From: Trichosporon coremiiforme | Lineage: Eukaryota; Basidiomycota; Tremellomycetes; Trichosporonales; Trichosporonaceae | DNA length: 64,000 nt | NCBI GenBank assembly: GCA_039545355.1 | Contig: BCJJ01000005.1 | Location: forward strand, 371,008-435,007 | Direction: 5' to 3' | In this document: piece by piece, positions 19,753-30,700 of the stretch | How positions within the stretch are numbered: position 1 is the stretch's first letter | Layout of the letters: every line of letters begins with the position of its first letter | The notes under the pieces: generated by a model | Databases searched by the model: none | The model's input: only the letters and a program-made list of their open reading frames with translations | What the model was told of the DNA's origin: nothing | Position numbers and translations under genes: made by a program

Positions 19753-21219
19753 CTAGTAGACGTAGGGGATGAAGCGCCAGCGGACGACCTTGCAGTACTC
19801 GTCCCAGTCGTCGCCGTACTTGCGCTCACACTTCTCAAAGTCGCGACCACAGCGGTGCGTCAGGACGGCGAGGAAGAAGATGGGGTACCACAGCGTGATG
19901 GGCGTGTTGAAGCCGGCGGTGAGGCCCCAGGTGAGCGCCTGGATCCAGTCGGCCGAGTAGTTGGGCTTGCGCACATAGCGCCACCAGCCCGAGGTGAGGA
20001 GCTTGTTGCCGTGCTTGGTCTGGATGAAGGTCGGGTTCTCGACGACGCTCCACGGGAGCTGCGGGAACGCCTTGCGGGGCTTGTACTCACCCTGCTGCTG
20101 CATCTTGAACGCCGACTTTTGCGCCATGCTCGTGTCAAAGATGTAGTAGCAGGTGAGAAGCGTGACGAACATGGCAACGCACGCCCATGTCGGGAACGCG
20201 TACGTCGACGGGTCCGCGCGCACCATGTAGATCGTCGGGTAGCAGTACGTGAAGGGCACACCAGCCATGTTCCAGAAGATGAGCATCCAGCCAAACTTTT
20301 CGTGGAACATGTCCCAGGTCTGGGGGATCATCTGCTCGCCCTTGGCGCATGCGTTGATGTAGAGGCCAGTCGCGAGCAGCATGTGGAACATGTTGTACGT
20401 GACGTGGCCAAGGTCCTCGTACTGCTTGACGACGCCCGAGAGCGAGATCAGGAAGAGGAGCACCCAGGGGACGCGCACCTCAGCGAACATCTTGAGGTCG
20501 ATGGGGCCGAGGCGCGGGTTGAGCGAGACGCCCATGAAGTGGTCGTAGACCGCGACACCAGACATGCGCAGGGGCGCGCCGCCGTAGTGCATCGTGCGCG
20601 CGAGAATGTCGATCGTGGCCGAGATCGAGTACGACGTGACAATGGCGACGGTCATGATGCCGCCAAAGTTCTCGATGATCCACGGGAGGCGGTAGATGCC
20701 GGTGTAGTGGAGCACGCCGGCGAGGATGAGGGTCGCGTACCATGACCAGAGGGCGTTGCACTTGTACAGGAGCGTCTTGTAGCCGAGGGAGGGAACAGGG
20801 AGGCCGTGCTGCTCGACGCCAGGCATGACCCACGCGAAGAAGAGCTCGATCGCGGTGAGGCCGAGGTATGTGCCCCACGCGAACGCGGTCGGGTACGCGC
20901 CGTCGACGCAGTGGGCCCACATGCGCTGGAGGAAGGGGCCGACGTCGGCGAGGCTCTTCGGGTGGACGAGGGCGCCGTCGTAGTACCAGAGGCAGATCCA
21001 GAGGTAGTACATGAGGACGGGGAAGCCGAGCATCATGGCGGTGACACCGACGGGGCCGCCAAACTCGTAGGTCTGGTGCTCGTCGAGCTTCTTGTCCATG
21101 GCCTGTCCGTAGGCGGTGGGGATCGCGTTCATGATCTGGGTCGACTCGCCCGAGGCGACGACCTCGGAGGTCTTTTTGCGCTGGCGGACGCTGGTGCCGT
21201 TGCCGTTGCCGTTAGCCAT
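19753..21219 (-). CDS. ERG4: Delta(24(24(1)))-sterol C-24 reductase (Erg4)
   Basis: Last enzyme of ergosterol synthesis in the ER membrane, reducing the C24(28) double bond. It is a single exon of 488 residues starting MANGNGNGTSVRQRKKTSEV. The protein is polytopic with many hydrophobic segments (for example VTAMMLGFPVLMYYLWICLW). The N-terminal YEFGGPVG is conserved in Erg4/Erg24-type reductases. The C-terminal NADPH-site signature is complete: KLLTSGWWRYVRKPNYSADW, then HRCGRDFEKCERKYGDDWDE and the terminal WRFIPYVY. Length and motifs match fungal Erg4. A degraded sequence resembling another sterol enzyme lies about 270 bases upstream. Confidence 0.97.
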   Translation of the reverse strand: MANGNGNGTSVRQRKKTSEVVASGESTQIMNAIPTAYGQAMDKKLDEHQTYEFGGPVGVTAMMLGFPVLMYYLWICLWYYDGALVHPKSLADVGPFLQRMWAHCVDGAYPTAFAWGTYLGLTAIELFFAWVMPGVEQHGLPVPSLGYKTLLYKCNALWSWYATLILAGVLHYTGIYRLPWIIENFGGIMTVAIVTSYSISATIDILARTMHYGGAPLRMSGVAVYDHFMGVSLNPRLGPIDLKMFAEVRVPWVLLFLISLSGVVKQYEDLGHVTYNMFHMLLATGLYINACAKGEQMIPQTWDMFHEKFGWMLIFWNMAGVPFTYCYPTIYMVRADPSTYAFPTWACVAMFVTLLTCYYIFDTSMAQKSAFKMQQQGEYKPRKAFPQLPWSVVENPTFIQTKHGNKLLTSGWWRYVRKPNYSADWIQALTWGLTAGFNTPITLWYPIFFLAVLTHRCGRDFEKCERKYGDDWDEYCKVVRWRFIPYVY

Positions 21220-21491
21220 GGTGCCGATGGTAGGAGAACAACAACAAGAGTCGCACTTTTACGGCCGCCCTCGTTGCCGGCGTCTGCGTCTGTCCCGTTG
21301 GCGCCACGGACACTGCGCCTCGATCGAACGATGAAAAGTGGATTTACGTAAGACACATGTCCGCGTTTAGTCACCGGCGCTGACCGACGCGTCCTCTCTC
21401 CGCAGATCGGACGTCGATCCATCTCCGTACCCCGCATCCGGCCCAGAGTGGTCCGACATAAGCTGACTCCAGGTCTTGCGTCTGCAACATC
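21220..21491. other. ERG4 upstream region
   Basis: This is the probable ERG4 promoter and leader on the minus strand. No motif stood out and no gene was recognised. Confidence 0.4.
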
Positions 21492-21745
21492 ATGGTCGAC
21501 ATCACGATGCAGGCAAGGCAGTACGCCGACACGCTCCGCACTGACCCCGCCGGCTGACGCCTCAAGGTCTCCGAGGACTCGCACGCCCAGCACAAGTAGG
21601 TCTACCTCCCGCCTGCCCAGCGCGATGCCTGGCCCCAAGCCGCCGTCGACAAGTACTCGATGGGCGAGCCGACTGGGCTGCCCGACTAGCCAAAGGCGAA
21701 GACGCCCCTCGAGACCGTGCCCGACGAATGGATGGATACCTTGTG
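21492..21745 (+). pseudogene. degraded fragment, possibly oxidosqualene cyclase (ERG7) N-terminal region
   Basis: One frame stays protein-like for about 85 codons despite three stops. Between the stops it reads RLKVSEDSHAQHK, then a piece with AWPQAAVDKYSMGEPTGLPD, then PKAKTPLETVPDEWM. The order (RLKV, WPQ.xVDKY, GLPDxPKAKTPLE) resembles the N-terminal part of fungal lanosterol synthase. Stops are TGA at 21555, TAG at 21597 and TAG at 21687. In the first two the family would have tryptophan, as in RWRLK. No start or downstream domains were found, so only a remnant is present. The ERG7 identity is from memory of the family and is uncertain; decay of a coding sequence is better supported. Confidence 0.45.
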
Positions 21746-21872
21746 CAGAAACGGGGACGCGAGGGCGCGCCCCAGCGTGGGCCGCTTGAAAGGCGGATGC
21801 ATGACCGGTCAGCGCTTGCGATCGCGGCGTCCAGCAACGGTGGCAATTGGGGGGGGGGCGGGGGCGCAGAAG

Positions 21873-21935
21873 ACCGGACGTGTCGGGGATATCCACGTGT
21901 CGGGAATACCCACGTGTCGGGGATACCCCAGGAAT
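21873..21935. repeat. short GTGTCGGGGATAYCCAC repeat
   Basis: About three imperfect copies of a 17-base unit (CGTGTCGGGGATATCCA, CGTGTCGGGAATACCCA, CGTGTCGGGGATACCCC) lie after a run of ten G. The unit junctions create CACGTG hexamers. Confidence 0.8.
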
Positions 21936-23331
21936 GCCTTATACCCGAAGGGATGACCCTCGGAGTCGGCCGAGCCACTACCTTGCGATCCTGTTCAAAT
22001 TTCTGTCATCTGTCATTCTACACTTCCAACATCTCTGACAAAGGTATTGTTCCACTCGATTTGGCTTGCGGGCCACGGGGCGTACATTGTGCGCTCCGGA
22101 TACGCACCTCTGCAGCGCCTGTTCTGCTGGCGATATCACTGACGCATTCCCTCCCCCTCCACACACATTCCACCTTCCCCTACCATAAGACGCGACGCTC
22201 GATCCCCTCCGGGGATCACGCAACGAAACGACCCTATTCTGCTCTGTCCGCTACGATGTTTCCACGCGAGACCAGAATCCTGAACGGGCCGAGATCAAAA
22301 CTAGCTCCATAAATTGACCCGCCCTGGGTCCATTCCACTCCTTGGTGGGGTCTCATCTGGTGCTGACATCTGTTCTTACTGACATTCATATATTTTGTAT
22401 TCACCGAAATGTAAGTATGTCCCTTTGCTTGATGAGCAGACGCAGCAAGGCGCAATTCGCAGAATCCCCCCGACAAAACTTGGTTACGATGTTCTTGAAT
22501 TCGGGCATAGACGCGCCGAGCGGGTCTGGCAAGACGACTGCAGCAGTCTGCAGCAGATCCCCTTCGTGCTCGTTTCGCTTGCAACCTTGGCCTCACTCAA
22601 GACCCCGCCTGCCCCCTCATCGAGGACCTCAGCGGACGGCGTCAACTGAAGTGGCCGACAACGATCACAGCCGTGCTCAACCCCCCTGTCGTCTGCCCGT
22701 GGCTAGCTATGTGCTGGCTGCAGGTCGTGACGTCCGGGTTCAGGACAACTGTGACATTTTCTAATGAATGTTATGCAAATGGTGTGCTTTGAATTGATGT
22801 TGCGCTTGTGCTTATTGACCTTGGACTGAATGCTTAATGGGGAAGGCGAGGGTGCCATTTATCGGTGTGCTTGTGGTCTTGCTCGAGATACGCGAGCCGG
22901 CGCTGTCCACATGGTGCGCGATATTGATGCAGACGTGGCCAGTAACAGAAGTCAATCGTAGCGAAACAGATCAGGGCGAGATCCGAGTGCGAAGCCAGTG
23001 CGAGCGCACCATCGAATGAGCGCTCGGCGACATGCCCACACAGCGCCAAGGACGCCACCACCTACGCCTGCACGTCGCTGACGAAGGCGATGGCGTGCTC
23101 GACACTTTCCCAGATATCGATATCGACAGGAGCACGCGCACGCGTATGTCCGGCGTGCGCGTGCTCGAGATAGAGACGCGTGATAGCACGAGGGCATGGG
23201 GTTGGCCGTGTCGATTCGGACGACGACACATGACGCAGCGGGCCGTGCTCCTGTTTCAGCCCGTCACGTCATAGCATGATCCTCGGCTCAGACCGTCGAG
23301 GACGATAAGAACCAGGTTAACGATGAAGATG
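21936..23331. other. gene-poor stretch with traces of decayed coding sequence
   Basis: No intact gene was found. Two places keep protein-like runs. Near 22490-22550 (+) a frame holds a P-loop-like APSGSGKTTA, followed in another frame by ACPLIEDLSGRRQLKW. Near 23210-22840 (-) a frame reads WESVEHAIAFVSDVQA, a TAG stop, then VVASLALCGHVAERS. These look like remnants but cannot be assigned to families. Confidence 0.35.
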
Positions 23332-23904
23332 TCACTTCTTGATGATGCCCGCTTTCAGCAGCGCTTCACGCCCCGCTGCGCCTATGTGTCGGAAGCGCGC
23401 GGGACCGAGGGGTGTACCGCCGTACCACCTCGTGACTGCTACAGCGCCCCGCGCATCTGTGCTCTCGAGCAGGGAGAGGAGCACGCGACCGGCACCGGCC
23501 TCGCCGTCGTCGTCATGACCTGATGTCAGCTTCGAAGGAGCCGACTTAAGCTGGAGACCTTGTCTTCCCTTCCTTTCGAATCAAGTCTGGTTGGAAGGAG
23601 GGGAAGCGGTAAGGAACGGGCACTCACCACTGTCTTCCTCCAGCCGCCAGGCGAGCATGGCCGGGTGGCTCGCCCTCTTGTTGCGCTTGTCGGCGAGCAG
23701 CTCCTCGACGAACCCGCGCACCTCCTCCAGCGTCTTGGCCTTGGCAGCATGCCCCACAAATCTGGACTTGCGGTCCGAGATCTCGTCAGAGCTGAACACT
23801 TCCAGTGGTGGCGAGGAAGACACGGCAGCCAGGCGAGCTGGCAGAGTTGACGGTGCCGCTCGTTTCAGGAGCCTGGCACTGGTCGTGAATTGTCGCGTTA
23901 GCAT
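23332..23904 (-). CDS. stand-alone IMPACT/YigZ-domain protein (UPF0029), probably mitochondrial
   Basis: Two exons fit: 23904-23628 and 23519-23332, giving 154 residues with a 108-nt intron. The N-terminus MLTRQFTTSARLLKRAAPST is a typical mitochondrial presequence. The family core follows: SDEISDRKSRFVGHAA, then ASHPAMLAWRLEEDSG, and after the join HDDDGEAGAGRVLLSLLE and AVTRWYGGTPLGPARFRHIG. These match the UPF0029 domain found in Yih1/IMPACT and bacterial YigZ. Yih1/IMPACT proteins also carry an N-terminal RWD domain that binds Gcn1. That domain is absent here, so a Gcn2-regulating role should not be assumed. Molecular function of the isolated domain is unknown. Confidence 0.88.
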
Positions 23905-25092
23905 TGAAGGGAGAAGTGGAGGAAGTTGTGGAGGGAGGTTTAGTTGCCGACCATAACGTCGAGTCTGGTTGCCGTGATCGAGAGATCAGGTTCCGCGCCT
24001 GATTTCAAAGATTGGTTGTCGTGGAAGTGGCGAAAGGATGCAAGGAGTGGATGGTTGTTCTTCGTCAACGGTAGGCTGCTTGACTCAGATGCATGCTGCA
24101 GTGAAATAGGCCTCTGAGCGCTCGACTGCGGGACTGCTGCCTGTACATCTGACCTGTGTGGCATAGTGCTCTTTGCCTTCCTCCGATCGCAACTACCCGT
24201 GACCGACTTGCGCCTTGCCGATCGCCTTCCTTCCGCCCGAGTGGGTGCATGGGTCGATGCACTGCGCACCTCGGCATAACCCAACACAGGCAGTACCTAA
24301 AATACCTCCTCGCTCAATTCAAGATTTCGGCTCCCCACTTTTCTGTCTCTTCATCATCTCTGACTGACGTCTTCAATGCCCTCGTTCGCTCGCCTCGGTC
24401 TTCTACTTGCAGATACGCTTGAAGCTCTCGCGTACTCCCGACGACGACAGGCTTTTGGCCGCCATGATTTTTCTCAGCTGTTCAGCTGTCTTCCTTCGTT
24501 CATCGGGCGACTACCCTGTCCTCTTTAGCTCTATGGGCACAAGCGCTCTTGAAGTCTGGTGAGACGATGTTCCGCTTCACTCAGGAGGCACTGCAAGCGG
24601 CGTTCGACCACGCCACACGTGAACCCCGCGGCCGCCTATCTCACAGCAGAGCAGTGATTCCTACAGAGCTGCTGTCGCTCCTCACTGCCCGATCTGTACA
24701 ATTATTAACTGGAAGACACTGGAGACACAGCTACATAACAATTAACCTCGTCCTGTCAAGCCTTACCTACTACGCCGGTCAAGAGCTTCCCCAGTCGGAC
24801 CCAGGCGCAATCAATGGATAATTTTAGTCGTACCCGGCACATCGGACCACCGACTTGGTCGAATCCCGCGTCAGTCCCGTGCCACCAAGCGTTGCCTATC
24901 TTGACCCCGCAATCCAGGCGAGGAGCACATCTCCGCGCAAGGTTCGAGCATACGCCCGCTTTCCAGCTCAAGCAGAGCCTACGGCCTGACGCAACCATCC
25001 GCTCTGCATTAAGCATACTCCCCGCAACCATATCCGTCGTGAAGCTCGCATAAACGCAAACGGCATTAACGACCTCGAAGTAGAGCCACACT

Positions 25093-25100
25093 TCACGTGA
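25093..25100. promoter_or_regulatory. TTCACGTGA-type bHLH palindrome
   Basis: The sequence TCACGTGA carries a CACGTG core. It lies far from any recognised start, so a target gene cannot be named. Confidence 0.2.
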
Positions 25101-26040
25101 CCGGTCCGAAACGCACGCTATGCATCATCTCCTTCAACCTCCCTTTGCCCCGTGCGTTTGCGCTTTTCTCCTGCACACTACCCTCGTTGGATGGACCGCA
25201 CAAGAGCACCAGTACGTGATGATGACGCATGATGAGCGTCACAGAGCAAGATTTCTCACTGCTGTGGAGACAGGCTCGATCGAAAACAATAGCGGTGCGG
25301 TCAGCACCGATGGGACGGACGCTGCTCCGCCCACTTGTTAGTGACATGCGCTCCGATTCGACTACCTTCAAGGCCGCATGATGACCAGGACTGGCACTGA
25401 TGCCGCAACAACAAGCAGGCAGACCTAGAGACCACCTATGGCCGCCAGGCCAGTCGAGTAAGCAGCGGATTAGAGTTGCACGCAGGTGCATTAGGTTTGG
25501 GCACGCTTCACATATTACCTACTGTTGCTGCGACTGCGTACGTGGGATGCGAAGGAGCACCCGTTCCTTTGTTCCTCCCAGTGACTGTATCTGCAGGCAG
25601 TCGCATGCACACGCCCGTCACCGCCTCTTTCATTGGATGGCGGCAGGCATCCGAGCCTTTGCTCCACTGGGGAGCATCGGCTCGCGGGCCGGTTTCAGCC
25701 TCATTAGCCTCATAGTTTCCCTCCTCATCGCATCCAGTGCGTGCAGTGGAGGAAGCATTGTTTGTTTGTCTCGCGACCCCGGCTCCGAATGCCACGAGAC
25801 GCTGGCCGCGGCATGCCGCCACCGTACGCCTGTCGAACTAGTGGGAGTGGGAACAGTAGCAAGTCTAAGAATGGAACACGGGCACAACACTGGGACAGGA
25901 TACCGAGACCGTATGAATGAGGCGGCGCCGGACCCGGGGCGCGGGGCGTGACGTGTGCCGTGCGTGAAGACTCGGAGTGCATGTAAGCGTGCTTGCGAGC
26001 GGGATGAGTGTGACGAGAGAGCGGCCCGGGAAACGGCAAA

Positions 26041-26048
26041 TCACGTGA
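26041..26048. promoter_or_regulatory. TCACGTGA bHLH palindrome upstream of ZDS1-like gene
   Basis: This perfect 8-base palindrome lies 1.66 kb upstream of the ZDS1-like start. Functional meaning is inferred from the motif only. Confidence 0.2.
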
Positions 26049-26637
26049 CACACAGGGTCTCCTCTGCGGCGTACAGGTGCAGTGTGAACGTCCTGCGTGT
26101 GTGCTATCCTTGGCACACTGGATGTGCTGAGAGGGTGGACGAGGTGTGAATGCGTACGCCCACGGCACAGGCAACTGGAGCTCGACCAACCGCAGGGTGC
26201 GGGGGCGGTGGGCGCGGTCGCCTCGCTGTACCTACGTACGCGCTCTATTCCCGCACACGTCTGCCGTGAATTTCAGTGATAAGACACCCGGGCACAAGAG
26301 TTTTTTTCGTGCATGCATTGCATTCCAGGATGGATCCGATTCCGAAGCGCGCCTGGGTGCGAGTGTCGCGTTTCGTGTACGGCGCCACGCCCGCCATGTT
26401 TGCCTGTGTCCGAGTTGGCTGAAATGCAACTGCGAGCGAGCGTCTGAGAAAGAGTCAAGAGCGACTTGGCGTCTTGGCAGAAGTGGTTGGGTGTGAGGAC
26501 GAGCTTGCCAGGGTCGGCCCAGGGCGGCAAAGGGCGAGAGGGGCAACGGCGTCCTGACGGGAGGTTGATGGTTGAATAGCGGAGCGGACACTCCAAGGCA
26601 GCGGACCCTTTTCATTGCAGTGCCAGGCATGCCTGCA

Positions 26638-26706
26638 CCCAGGACTCGGAACCCAGTGCCCAGTGGAGTCCTGGAACCCAGTGCCCAAGTGCCCAGTGCC
26701 AGTCAG
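26638..26706. repeat. imperfect CCCAGTGCCCAGTG repeats
   Basis: Several overlapping copies of GGAACCCAGTGCCCAGTG and shorter CCCAGTG units are arranged in tandem. Confidence 0.7.
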
Positions 26707-26879
26707 TAGCAGATAGAGTGGGAGGGAGGCAGCGAGCGACCGAACAGCGAAACAGCACCCACTCAGCCCCAGCCAGCATCAATCCGACATCCGACAAGAG
26801 CCATAGCTCGTCACTGTCACTCAGAGCCGACCATCCCGCAGTCGACCACCACCCAACCCGCCAGCCGCCAGCGAGCCAG

Positions 26880-26905
26880 CAACCAGCCAGCCAGCCAGCC
26901 AGCCC
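26880..26905. repeat. CCAG microsatellite in ZDS1 leader region
   Basis: Consecutive CCAG units (AACCAGCCAGCCAGCCAGCC) lie in the C-rich region upstream of the ZDS1-like gene. Shortly after, near 26957-26982, there is a CCTCA pentamer array. Confidence 0.85.
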
Positions 26906-27163
26906 AGATCACTCGATCTGTCACCGTCACTCAACACAACCACACAGCACTCCCTCACACCTCACCTCACCTCACCTCACCTTCCCTCCCCTTTCCCCTC
27001 CCCTCGCCCTCCTCCTTCCCCCCTCGTTCCCCTACCCTCCACATCGACTGACTCTGACGCCCGCCCGCAACAGTCCTTTGCATCCGCCGACATCTTTCCT
27101 GTCCGCCCCACGACACAGACGACCCGCGACCCGCACGGCCTGCAATCCTCTACCGCTAATCGC

Positions 27164-27210
27164 CGTTGCACCGTTGCACCGTTGCACCGTTGAACCGTTC
27201 GACCGTTGTA
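27164..27210. repeat. ACCGTTGC tandem repeat
   Basis: Four to six copies of an 8-10 base unit (CACCGTTGCACCGTTGCACC, then GAACCGTTCGACCGTTGTACC) occur within 550 bases upstream of the ZDS1-like start codon. Confidence 0.85.
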
Positions 27211-27705
27211 CCATCACCCGTTACCAGTTACGATCCTCGAGTTCCTCGGGAGGGATCCGGTCACAAAACCCGACAACCCGACCGCCCGCCCGACCGACTG
27301 AAAACGGCTTTGGGTCCTAGCTGAGCTAGCTGAGCCGCCGACCCAGCGTTGCGGAATTGGTATTAGCGTTGGTCTTGCGCTTTGGAGCTTTGGTCCCAAA
27401 TCTCAAGCCGCACGTCGCAAGCGCCGCTCTTGAGCTCTGATACAGGAGCCTGGCCTGTCCACCCGTCCATTCGATTCGATTGGTCTTTTCGTCCTGCGCT
27501 GCCCCGACTGCCCCAGCTTCCAGCTGACGAGCGTCCCCGTCGCAAGCTGAACGCACCCTCGACTCCCAGGTCCTGACTCATCCCCTCACCTCGACGCCAG
27601 CAAGCCAGCAAAGCCAGCAAGCGACGCCAGCCAAGCTACGCCGACTAGCCTAGCCCAACGCTACGTACTGCTCGCTCGACCTGGCTGTGGGTTGCGACCC
27701 ACAGC

Positions 27706-30700
27706 ATGTCGTCCCCATCCATGACTGACGAAGAGTTCGAGAGGGAAGTGCGCACGCTCAAGTGAGTACCGCTCGATCTCTTGCAAACCACCCACACCCC
27801 ACACCTTGGCTTCTTTCCGTCGTCCGTTCCGCGCGCCCCCTCCCTCACGCCCCCCCGGGCCCTCACATCTCGTCTCTCATTGCCCCCCCACCCTCACTCA
27901 ACCCTCACACCTCACCCTCCTCACGCTCCTCCCTCCCCATCAATCGACCAACCAACCCACCGTCCCTCGCTATCGCGCACCTTTCCTTTTCCGATCAGCC
28001 TACTCCCTCCTTCATCTTTATGCCACGCACGAGCTCCGCCCAACTCAAGTCTTAAATGCTGACGCCGCCCAACAGAGACCTGAGACGACGGTCCGTATCC
28101 TCTGCTGGACCTGGTGAACTTCCCGTCGACCCCGATCTCCCCCCGCGAGATCAAGGCGAGGTCGGCAATGCTGCCCCGCTCGGGCCGCAGCCGTTCTCGT
28201 CCAACGACGATGTCACGTTAACGGTGCCCGACGCCGGCGGCGACGCCAATGGTCTCTTTTGGGTGCCAGCGCATCTCCACCCGGAGCTGGCGCCCGGAGA
28301 GTTCCACGCCTTCCTGAAATCGCACACGCACTCGAATCCGACCGCCATGGCGGCCGGCGAGTCTGGTGAGGCGTCGCTCGCACGAAGTCCGTCTTGGCTT
28401 GCTCGGAGCCGGACCCTCTCGAGCGGCGTCAAGAGGAACAAGTCTATGCTTTCCCGCCAGTACACGCCCCGCCACGGTGACAAGGTCGAGGAGGAGGTTC
28501 CCGTTGTCACCCGCCGTGGGTCTAACCCCTTCGGTGGGGAGCAGGGCCCGACCCTCCAAGATCTCCAGAAGTTGGACGAAATGGTGGGCGAAGTTGAGGA
28601 CGACCCCGAGCAGATGCGTCAGATCCTTCGACGTGGCCTTAGCATGCGCCTCCAACCAGGCTGTACGTGTTTCTCCTTCTGGGCCCTACTTGCCCACGCC
28701 AGCGAATGAAACTGACTCTCCTGCAGTACCCGAGGAAACGGTTCAGTCTGGTCAGCCTGGCTACGGCGAGTCCTCCAGCGGAACGTCGTCGTCGCCGCGA
28801 TCGAGCTCCATCGTCCGACGATCAGCGCGAACGAGGATTCGCAAGGGCGGTAGTATTGACGGATCGAAGCGCTACTCTGTCCGCAAGAACCGCCCTAGCA
28901 CCGCCGGATCTGACTCGGTGTTCGGCGACGAGGCAGACGGAAGGGTCAGTGAGGAGCGTCGCAGCGATGAGACGACGCAGGAGAGCGGCAGCTCTGAAAC
29001 GCCAGAGGTGTTCCAGGAGGCGAGGGATGAGTACCGCTACCAGCTTAAGCAACAACAGCAAGCCTATCACTCGCCACCGCAGCCCCAGCACCCGCCGCCG
29101 CCACCTCCGCGGGAGGAAGATGAGGATCAGCTGCGACGACACCAACAGCAGCAGCCGCCGACCGTGGCTGTGTCAGGCATCGACTTCAGCCAAGCTTCTG
29201 ACGACGAAGCGATGATCTTTGACGCCTACACTCACGATCCTCACGACCGCATGTCCTCCTCCACGTATGGATCAATGTCCTCTGCTTACGACGAGCAGCC
29301 AAGCCGCTCGCCGAGCCCTGAATCCCCACGAGTCGAAACAACCCCTCGTCACACCCCGATTCTTACTCCTATCATTGCTCCCAAAGCCAGTGATGCGCAA
29401 TGGTACGAGGACGACGAGCGCACTCCTACCCAGGAATCCTCGATGAGCGCTGCCATGAATGCGATGAGCATTAACGTTCCCCCATCCAGGTCATCAGATA
29501 ACATCTATCAGCAAAGCGTCCCCGAGAAGCTGCAGCAGCAGCAACAGTACCAGCAAGCTGCGCCCCCCACCGGCCGCGTCCCGTCACCGCCCAGGCCTGC
29601 CGTGCCCGAGAAGCATGATCTTCCGTCTGGAGCAGCGCCTCCCCGATCCCAGACGGCCCCGCCCGGCATGTCGATGCAGCAGCGAACAGGAGCGATCCCT
29701 TCGCCCATCGCCCCCATCGCGCAGGTGGAGCGTCCTCCTCTTACCCGCACTGAGTCCAACTCGTCGGCAGTCTCGGTTGCCTCGACCTCGACGCCTCCGT
29801 CCGTGAAGAAGGAGAAGAAGGGTCTGTTTGGCAAGAAGTCGAAGCACCATGACAAGCCGGAGAAGCCGAAGAAGGAGAAGGACCGTTTCCTGGGCTCGCT
29901 GTTCGGAAGCAAGAAGAAGCACGAGGAAGCTACGTCAGTGTCCAACTTTTCGACTGCTGGGCCTGCGGCCGCCGCGGCGCTGCTAGGTACCTCCAAGTCG
30001 GCCAAGGCGTTCCACCACCAGGGTTCTGGAACGTCGTCCCCGACGTCGCCTGGGTTCTCGAACTTCGCGCGTTATCCGATCCATGTCGAGCGTGCCGTGT
30101 ACCGCCTGTCGCACATCAAGCTCGCCAACGCCCGTCGACCGCTGATCGAGCAGGTGCTCATCTCCAACCTCATGTTCTGGTATCTCGGCGTCATTGGACG
30201 CACGACCCCGGCGGAGGAAAAGAAGCCTGGCACGACGAACGGTCTCGACCGTACCCGCGATCAGAACGCGCAGCAGCCGCAGCTGAAGGGCACGCCCAAC
30301 AAGCCTGCCGACTCTGGCTCGGCCGGTGTCAAGCAGCCCGACCCTCCTCAGCAACAGCAGCAGCAGCAGCACCGACGAGCAGGTCTGTCGAAGCCTGAGC
30401 GAAGCAGGACCAACAATGCTGAGGCAGCATATCGCGCTCCTCAGTACGGGATGCAGTCTCAAATGGAAGAGATGCACCGGTCCCCGCCCAAGCAACAGGC
30501 GATGCAGCAACAGCAGCAGCTGCCTCAGCAACACCATCACCAGCCTACCCAGCATTTGTCTCATCATCCTCAACCCCAGCAGCAGCAGCAGCAGCAACCC
30601 CAGCAGCAAGCACGCCCGCAACCTCCTCCCCAGCAACAGCAGCATTCCCATCATCATCAACAGCAACAGCAGCAACAGCATCATCAGCAACAGCTTCATC

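Larger units (their letters stand above)
23905..27705. other. 3.8-kb region without a recognised gene; right part is the ZDS1 upstream/leader region
   Basis: Open frames are short and overlap on both strands. From about 26640 rightward the DNA is strongly C/CT-biased and rich in short tandem motifs, as in long promoters and 5' leaders of regulatory genes. TCACGTGA palindromes occur at 25093 and 26041. No tRNA or other RNA gene was recognised. Confidence 0.5.

Noticed and set aside
19741..20745. Plus-strand frame of 334 codons opposite ERG4
   Set aside because: It is the antisense of the conserved ERG4 gene, with no protein motifs.
22483..22650. A working ATPase or ABC protein suggested by the P-loop-like APSGSGKTTA
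   Set aside because: No second nucleotide-binding motif follows and the frame loses protein character at once. It is kept only as a possible relic.
26850..27700. Serine/proline-rich plus-strand frames upstream of the ZDS1-like gene
   Set aside because: The composition reflects C-rich simple repeats of the promoter or leader; there is no start context or conservation signal.
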